Shown piece after piece: positions 33,258 to 37,606 of a stretch of 37,606 nucleotides of DNA. Made by a program: the position numbers and the translations under genes. This DNA comes from Merismopedia glauca CCAP 1448/3 (lineage in GTDB: Bacteria > Cyanobacteriota > Cyanobacteriia > Cyanobacteriales > CCAP-1448). Location of the stretch: the NCBI RefSeq assembly GCF_003003775.1, contig NZ_PVWJ01000046.1, positions 1 to 37,606 on the forward strand, read 5' to 3'. The first letter of the stretch is position 1. Each line of letters opens with the position of its first letter. The notes under the pieces were generated by a model. The model did not search any database and was not told the origin of the DNA. It worked only from the letters and a program-made list of their open reading frames with translations.

Positions 33258-34558
33258 TGGTAGATCAATCATCAACTTCTCAGTACAATTCACAGCGTCT
33301 AGAAGATAAAAATCTGAGTTTTTACTCTTCTAGTGTGAGGGATTTGCTTCCCTTAGACGTGGCTCAAAAATGCTGCATTGAAGCTCATTTACAACAAGTA
33401 TTTCAAAAATGGGGCTATCACCGCATTATCACTTCTACTTTAGAAAGATTAGATGCGCTAATGGCTGGTGGAGCAATTAAACCTAAGACAGTGCTTCAGT
33501 TAGAAAATGCTGAAGCTGGAACCTTGGGTTTAAGACCAGAATTAACGGCTTCTATCGCTAGAGCGTCAGTCACGCGCATGGGATCGATTTATCCCCAACG
33601 CTTGTACTATAACGATAACGTTTTCCGCCGTTCTCTTGATGGAGATAGTGGCAGTCAGCAAGAGTTTTATCAAGCAGGAGTCGAACTTTTAGGTGCAGGG
33701 GGGTTGTTAGCAGATGCCGAAATTTTGTTATTGCTAGCAGATAGCTTACAGGAATTGGGGGTCGATGATTGGCATTTGGTTTTAGGAGAATCTGGGTTAA
33801 CCAGGTCGCTTTTGGCTACTTTTCCCACCCAATTACAAGCAGAAGTCAGACTTTGTTTAGCTCATCTCGACCGGATTGGCTTGGAAAACCTGGGTTTAAT
33901 CCCCGAACAACTGGAAATAGCTTTATCTTTATTTGATTTACGTGGCGAACCAGAGGTAGTATTAGAAAGTGTCAGTCAGCTACCCTTAGATGAGTTGGCG
34001 ATCGCCACAGTTGATAACCTCAAATCTCTGATCGGACTGCTACAAAAAAATAGTAAAACTAAACTGCCTCTTATCCTAGATTTAAGCTTAATTCAAACAT
34101 TTGATTACTACACCGGTATTGTGTTTGAAGTTGTCAGTTACACTGCATCTCAAACCAGAGTAATTGGACAAGGTGGTCGCTACGATCGCCTGTTAGGTTT
34201 ATACCATCCTCAAGGGAAAAATTATCCAGGTATTGGTTTTTCATTGAATATTGAAGATTTACACCAAGTATTAACTAATAAAGATATTTTACCGCAAAAA
34301 ACACCTGCTAGCGACTGGCTAGTTGTATCTACCAGCCCTGAAGCTCATAGTGCTGCTTTAGCTCACGCTCAGAAATTGAGGAGTGGTGACAACTTGGTGC
34401 GAGTAGAAATGGAGATTAGCGATCGCACTCAAAAAGCTGATATCTTAGATTACGCCCTTCGTTCTCGCATCCCCAATATTGCCTGGGTACAAGCAGATGG
34501 CACTATAGAAAAGTCAGAAGTCAGAAGTCAGAAGTCAGAAGTCAAGACGAATAGCTAG
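33257..34558 (+). CDS. hisZ: ATP phosphoribosyltransferase regulatory subunit HisZ
   Basis: Class II histidyl-tRNA-synthetase-like protein that lacks aminoacylation and instead pairs with short-form HisG in the first step of histidine synthesis. Clear signs: SVRDLLPLDVAQ, RPELTASIARASVTRM, RRSLDGDSGSQQEFYQAGVELLG in pieces, LDLSLIQTFDYYTGIVFEVV, and GQGGRYDRLLG. HisRS motif residues for tRNA charging are absent. The final residues after ADGTIE (KSEVRSQKSEVKTNS) are encoded by a TCAGAAG heptanucleotide array and are not part of the fold. The J-domain gene overlaps its start by one nucleotide. hisG is not in the window. Confidence 0.93.
   Translation: MVDQSSTSQYNSQRLEDKNLSFYSSSVRDLLPLDVAQKCCIEAHLQQVFQKWGYHRIITSTLERLDALMAGGAIKPKTVLQLENAEAGTLGLRPELTASIARASVTRMGSIYPQRLYYNDNVFRRSLDGDSGSQQEFYQAGVELLGAGGLLADAEILLLLADSLQELGVDDWHLVLGESGLTRSLLATFPTQLQAEVRLCLAHLDRIGLENLGLIPEQLEIALSLFDLRGEPEVVLESVSQLPLDELAIATVDNLKSLIGLLQKNSKTKLPLILDLSLIQTFDYYTGIVFEVVSYTASQTRVIGQGGRYDRLLGLYHPQGKNYPGIGFSLNIEDLHQVLTNKDILPQKTPASDWLVVSTSPEAHSAALAHAQKLRSGDNLVRVEMEISDRTQKADILDYALRSRIPNIAWVQADGTIEKSEVRSQKSEVKTNS
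34511..34544 (+). repeat. TCAGAAG heptanucleotide array inside the hisZ 3' end
   Basis: Four complete TCAGAAG units (34514-34541) plus partial units at both ends. The seven-base period in a three-base reading frame yields a 7-residue peptide period (SEVRSQK). Confidence 0.93.
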
Positions 34559-34560
34559 CA

Positions 34561-34581
34561 CCCAATGCCCAATGCCCAATA
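34561..34581 (+). repeat. CCCAATG heptanucleotide array after hisZ
   Basis: Two CCCAATG units and one CCCAATA, starting 2 nt after the hisZ stop codon. This is a second heptad family next to the TCAGAAG array. Confidence 0.85.
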
Positions 34582-34633
34582 CTCAAGCATTTGATACCCT
34601 AGAAACTAGAGATATTTAGAGAGACAGAAAGCC

Positions 34634-34858
34634 GTGCCTCATACCATTGTCACTAATACCTGCGAAGGTATTGCAGATTGCGTTGATGCTTGTCCAGTAG
34701 CTTGTATTCACCCTGGTCCTGCCAAAAATGCTAAGGGCACCGATTGGTTCTGGATTGACTTTAGCACTTGTATTGATTGTGGTATTTGCCTACAGGTATG
34801 CCCAGTTGAAGGGGCGATACTACCAGAAGAGCGCCCTGAACTCCAACAAACCCCTTAA
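34634..34858 (+). CDS. Bacterial-type ferredoxin, probably [3Fe-4S][4Fe-4S]
   Basis: Small electron carrier of 74 aa beginning with GTG at 34634. Eight cysteines: C10, C16, C20, C24, C46, C49, C52, C56. Motifs are C-x5-C-x3-C-P and C-x2-C-x2-C-x3-C-P. Compared with Azotobacter FdI, all ligands of both clusters have counterparts (C10, C16, C56 for a 3Fe cluster; C20, C46, C49, C52 for a 4Fe cluster), but the regular C-x2-C-x2-C of an 8Fe ferredoxin is missing in the first half. A 7Fe type is therefore the best guess. The middle KNAKGTDWFWID is typical of this type. A GAAGTCA array begins 2 nt after its stop. Confidence 0.9.
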   Translation: MPHTIVTNTCEGIADCVDACPVACIHPGPAKNAKGTDWFWIDFSTCIDCGICLQVCPVEGAILPEERPELQQTP

Positions 34859-34860
34859 AT

Positions 34861-34887
34861 GAAGTCAGAAGTCAGAAGTCAGAAGTC
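34861..34887 (+). repeat. GAAGTCA heptanucleotide array after the ferredoxin
   Basis: Three GAAGTCA units and a fourth GAAGTCG. The junction AAATGAAGTCAG is the same as at the recQ stop codon, although the stop codon used differs (TAA here, TGA in recQ). Confidence 0.88.
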
Positions 34888-34917
34888 GCAGTGCTACGTT
34901 GTTAGAGTCATTCAAAA

Positions 34918-35394
34918 GTGGTAATACAGCTAAATAGGGCGCAAATTAAAGCGATAGGTCAACAGGGAGAAAATACATATCCAGAGGAGTGCTGCGGTAT
35001 AATTGTCGGTTACTTGGGTAGTAGTGGAAAAATAGCTGTAGAGTTGGTGCCAACTGAAAATTCTTGGGGTGCAGACATGGCAAGTTTCCATCTGGAAACT
35101 GAGCTAGTAGCAAGTAAAAGGAGACGATATGCGATCGCTCCTCAAGACTTACTCCAAGCCCAAAAACAAGCACGGCTTCAGCAATTAGAGATAATCGGCA
35201 TTTACCACTCTCACCCAGATTATCCAGCTACTCCTTCTCAATTTGACCTGACTTGTGCTTGGTCTAGTTACTCTTATATCATCGCCTCCATTGGTCAAGG
35301 AACCGTCAGCGATATCCAAAGCTGGTGTCTTGATGACTATGGTCAATTTCAGTCAGAGGAAATTGTTATTTTGGCATCAGAACCTATTCTCTGA
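34918..35394 (+). CDS. JAMM/MPN+ metallopeptidase (Mec-type)
   Basis: Zinc isopeptidase-like enzyme of 158 aa starting at GTG 34918. The JAMM residues are complete: E24 in YPEECCG, then H97, H99 and D110 in YHSHPDYPATPSQFD. Bacterial single-domain members such as Mec+ remove the C-terminal residue or adduct from small ubiquitin-like sulphur carriers (CysO, ThiS or MoaD type). The next gene is an E1-like enzyme with a rhodanese domain, which is the expected partner for sulphur-carrier activation, so a joint role is likely. No sulphur-carrier gene is visible here; it may be elsewhere. Confidence 0.92.
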   Translation: MVIQLNRAQIKAIGQQGENTYPEECCGIIVGYLGSSGKIAVELVPTENSWGADMASFHLETELVASKRRRYAIAPQDLLQAQKQARLQQLEIIGIYHSHPDYPATPSQFDLTCAWSSYSYIIASIGQGTVSDIQSWCLDDYGQFQSEEIVILASEPIL

Positions 35395-35432
35395 TCGTCC
35401 TGACTTTTTGTGTTTTCCTACTCAATAAACCC

Positions 35433-36605
35433 ATGTTGAACCCGAATCTGGATGAAATCCAGTTAACGAAAGAAGAATACGAACGTTACTCCCGTCACTT
35501 AATTTTGCCGGAAGTGGGATTAGAAGGGCAAAAACGCCTGAAAGTAGCCAGTGTTTTGTGTATCGGTACTGGCGGGTTAGGTTCACCTCTCCTCTTATAT
35601 CTAGCTGCGGCAGGAATTGGGCGGATTGGAATTGTTGATTTTGATGTGGTAGATTACTCCAATCTGCAACGTCAAGTCATTCACGGAACTTCTTGGGTAG
35701 GTAAACCCAAGATTGAATCTGCCAAAAATCGGATTTTAGAAATCAATCCCTATTGTCAAGTAGACCTCTATGAAACGCGGTTGAGTTCGGAAAATGCCTT
35801 AGATATCATTAAACCTTATGATATCGTAGTTGATGGAACTGATAACTTCCCCACCCGATACTTAGTTAATGATGCCTGCGTTTTGTTAAATAAACCGAAC
35901 GTTTACGGTTCTATTTTCCGCTTTGAAGGACAAGCCACAGTATTTAACTATGAAGGTGGTCCAAACTATCGCGATCTATACCCAGAACCACCACCACCAG
36001 GGATGGTTCCTTCTTGCGCTGAAGGTGGGGTATTGGGGATTTTACCAGGGATTATTGGGGTGATTCAAGCCACTGAGACAGTAAAAATCATCATCGGTCA
36101 GGGAACCACTTTGAGTGGTAGATTGATGCTCTATAATGCCTTAGAAATGAAGTTCCGCGAGTTGAAACTTCGTCCCAATCCCGAACGACCAGTAATTGAA
36201 AAGCTAATTGATTACGAGCAATTCTGCGGGATTCCTCAAGCTAAAGCCCAAGAAGCTCAACAGCAGCAAGATATGGCAGAAATGACAGTTATTGAACTCA
36301 AAGAATTACTAGATAGCGGTGCTGATGACTTTGTATTAATCGACGTGCGTAACCCCAATGAGTACGAAATTGCTCGGATTCCTGGTTCCGTCTTGGTTCC
36401 ATTACCTGATATCGAACAAGGTGCAGGGGTTGAGAAGGTGAAGCAACTCGTCAATGGTCATCGTTTGATTGCTCATTGTAAAATGGGTGGGCGATCGGCT
36501 AAAGCCTTGGGTATTCTTAAAGAAGCTGGACTTCAGGGTACTAACGTTAAAGGTGGGATTACCGCTTGGAGTCGGGAAGTAGATTCTTCAGTCCCAGAAT
36601 ATTAA
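35433..36605 (+). CDS. moeB: MoeB/ThiF-like adenylyltransferase fused to rhodanese (MoeZ type)
   Basis: E1-like enzyme that adenylates the C-terminal glycine of a sulphur-carrier protein and then supplies sulphur. Residues 1-270 are the ThiF/MoeB domain: RYSRHLILPEVGLEGQ, nucleotide loop GTGGLGSPLLLYLAAAGIG, DGTDNFPTRY, and C195 in MVPSCAEGGVLG. The two CxxC zinc pairs of E. coli MoeB are absent, as in MoeZ proteins. Residues about 280-390 are a rhodanese domain with active-site C349 in AHCKMGGRS, to carry the persulphide. Length 390 aa matches MoeZ. It lies 38 nt after the JAMM gene, with a terminator-like hairpin downstream. Confidence 0.95.
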   Translation: MLNPNLDEIQLTKEEYERYSRHLILPEVGLEGQKRLKVASVLCIGTGGLGSPLLLYLAAAGIGRIGIVDFDVVDYSNLQRQVIHGTSWVGKPKIESAKNRILEINPYCQVDLYETRLSSENALDIIKPYDIVVDGTDNFPTRYLVNDACVLLNKPNVYGSIFRFEGQATVFNYEGGPNYRDLYPEPPPPGMVPSCAEGGVLGILPGIIGVIQATETVKIIIGQGTTLSGRLMLYNALEMKFRELKLRPNPERPVIEKLIDYEQFCGIPQAKAQEAQQQQDMAEMTVIELKELLDSGADDFVLIDVRNPNEYEIARIPGSVLVPLPDIEQGAGVEKVKQLVNGHRLIAHCKMGGRSAKALGILKEAGLQGTNVKGGITAWSREVDSSVPEY

Positions 36606-36639
36606 TCTATAACCGTTCTGGGTTTTATAAGCTAGTGAT

Positions 36640-36660
36640 GGGCGGGCAAAATGCCCGCCC
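36640..36660 (+). terminator. Terminator-like hairpin after moeB
   Basis: GGGCGGGCA pairs with TGCCCGCCC around an AAA loop, 35 nt after the moeB stop. Nine G/C-rich pairs but no T run, so factor-independent termination is uncertain; it resembles other cyanobacterial intergenic palindromes. Confidence 0.55.
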
Positions 36661-36787
36661 AAACTGACGGGAGTGACAACCTAGCTAGAAAGCTTCCTGT
36701 ATAATTACTATCAAATTCGTGGTGGAAAAGATGAATCCTAGAAAGTAGAAAAAGCTCCTTTTTTCCTACTTTCTTTTCCCGATCGAA

Positions 36788-37300
36788 TCACTCAAACAAA
36801 CGATAATAAGGGTAACGAGGCGGTACACCTGGTTCTTTGTCTAGGTCAAAATTAATTACTTCCCAGCAAGGATCGGCTTCAGTTTCAGAGCTAAACTCTA
36901 CTGGTAACCCATATAATCTGGCGTAATTAGTATCGTTTTGGTTCTGCCAGTTGGTAGTTTGTTCTAAACAGCCACTAATTAAATCTTTATAACGACTGGC
37001 AATAATCACCCGTGTTGCCCGATAACCTTGGGTATAGAGTCGGTCTAGAGCTTCATGGATTTCAAATCGAATGCCATCAGGATGAGTGTGCTGACGATAC
37101 CACTCATTCTCCCAGTGTCGCCAATGCCGTCCCGACTGTAAATGAGTTAATTCTCCAGTTTTAGGATCGGTTTCAAAAGCGCCATGACGAGGGCATAAAT
37201 ATGTATCTGTGAGGGTCAATGCCGGAATCATCTGACGGCAGTGGGGACATTGAATCTCTGGGCCGAAAATGGGGTACTGCAAGCCTAGATTCATCATCAA
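36788..37300 (-). CDS. Cyanobacterial conserved protein with CPHC zinc-ribbon-like motif (TIGR02652-like)
   Basis: A 170-aa soluble protein with an N-terminal cysteine/histidine module: IQCPHCRQMIPAL, then YLCPRHGAFETDPKTGEL. Four ligands (C-x2-C and C-x2-H) make a likely small zinc ribbon. The rest has a tryptophan-rich HWRHWENEWYRQHTHPDG and a helical/strand core (YTQGYRATRVIIASRYKDLI). This looks like the cyanobacteria-restricted family TIGR02652, of unknown function; that name is from memory. It converges on moeB with about 180 nt between, including the hairpin. Starts MMMN; any of the three Met codons is possible. Confidence 0.82.
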   Translation of the reverse strand: MMMNLGLQYPIFGPEIQCPHCRQMIPALTLTDTYLCPRHGAFETDPKTGELTHLQSGRHWRHWENEWYRQHTHPDGIRFEIHEALDRLYTQGYRATRVIIASRYKDLISGCLEQTTNWQNQNDTNYARLYGLPVEFSSETEADPCWEVINFDLDKEPGVPPRYPYYRLFE

Positions 37301-37372
37301 ATGAGTACTGACATTTGGGTTTCGCCAAACAGTTAGCTGTGGATTTATTATATCTTTAATCTGAAAGACTGT

Positions 37373-37603
37373 TTAGTCACTTCTGGGGAGATGTTTGAGC
37401 AAGTCAGCTACTTGTGCGTTTAAATTGTATAAGTAGAACAGCGTAATTAAACTGTGTTGGCGAGAAGTGAGCGTAGCCGAACTTGGGCGGGTTTTGGATA
37501 CGTAGAGACAAGGGTATATCGCGTCTGTAACTGTTACACCGTATGAATCTGAAAAGGGCGGGTTTTGTTTGATATTAATCTGTAACCTGAAAATCGATCC
37601 CAA
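37373..37603 (-). other. Unassigned short reading frame at window end
   Basis: A 76-codon frame with no family resemblance. The last 28 residues (QHSLITLFYLYNL then NAQVADLLKHLPRSD) have protein-like composition and could be the end of a small or broken gene. The first part runs through TTCGGCTACGCTCA, a word common in cyanobacterial repeats, and looks non-coding. Reported only as something seen. Confidence 0.2.
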
Positions 37604-37606
37604 GAG

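Noticed and set aside
34511-34887. Possible CRISPR-like array
   Set aside because: The repeats are seven-base tandem units with no spacers; no cas gene is present.

Overview
The window is chromosomal DNA from a phycobilisome-containing cyanobacterium. The evidence is a CpcG rod-core linker, a CpcS-type bilin lyase, NblA, a cyanobacterial FtsQ-FtsZ pair, a HisZ regulatory subunit, plant-type and bacterial-type ferredoxins, and very frequent HIP1 octamers (GCGATCGC, roughly forty by eye where about one is expected by chance). Genus cannot be told from the sequence alone. No rRNA, CRISPR array, transposase or prophage gene was seen.

Layout. 1-2.6 kb: ftsQ and ftsZ on the minus strand. 2.8-5.6 kb: a formaldehyde-detoxification pair (glutathione-dependent formaldehyde dehydrogenase and S-formylglutathione hydrolase), then a small four-cysteine protein. 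5.6-9.2 kb: queF (queuosine), msrA, aroK, a LapA-like membrane protein, a UbiX-type flavin prenyltransferase and tRNA-Leu(UAG). 9.3-16.7 kb: a type IV pilin-like protein, a DUF427 protein, RecQ helicase, a lipoprotein with four DUF4333-like repeats, the acyl-ACP/acyl-CoA synthetase and a YlqD-like coiled-coil protein.

16.8-21.9 kb is the most unusual stretch: a minus-strand run of PqqD-like protein, two GT2 glycosyltransferases, SDR, SMP-30/gluconolactonase-like protein and, after a gap, an NTP_transf_5 nucleotidyltransferase. It resembles part of a RiPP (ribosomally made, modified peptide) tailoring locus, but no separate precursor gene is visible. The PqqD protein itself ends in a tail with an F-x-x-P-x-L motif like the leader motif that RRE domains bind, so it may carry its own substrate or docking peptide.

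22.2-27.4 kb: a GH116 glucosidase whose reading frame contains a 28-nt perfect palindrome also found twice between genes, then a small accessory island (DUF4238 protein, hicBA toxin-antitoxin) and rluD. 27.5-30.4 kb: a phycobilisome cluster (cpcG, a HExxH putative metallopeptidase, cpcS, nblA) in which nblA has a textbook NtcA-type promoter, followed by tRNA-Ser(GGA). 30.5-36.6 kb: a long plus-strand run of 2Fe-2S ferredoxin, a degenerate nuclease-like lipoprotein, an inositol monophosphatase family enzyme, a J-domain/TPR protein, hisZ, a bacterial-type ferredoxin, a JAMM peptidase and a MoeB-rhodanese E1-like enzyme. The window ends with a cyanobacterial zinc-motif protein.

Repeats shape the intergenic space: three copies of a covarying 28-nt palindrome, several terminator-like hairpins, and heptanucleotide tandem repeats (TCAGAAG, GAGTAAC, CCCAATG, TTCTTCC). 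The TCAGAAG arrays sit just beyond gene 3' ends in one orientation, and one has been read into the C terminus of HisZ.
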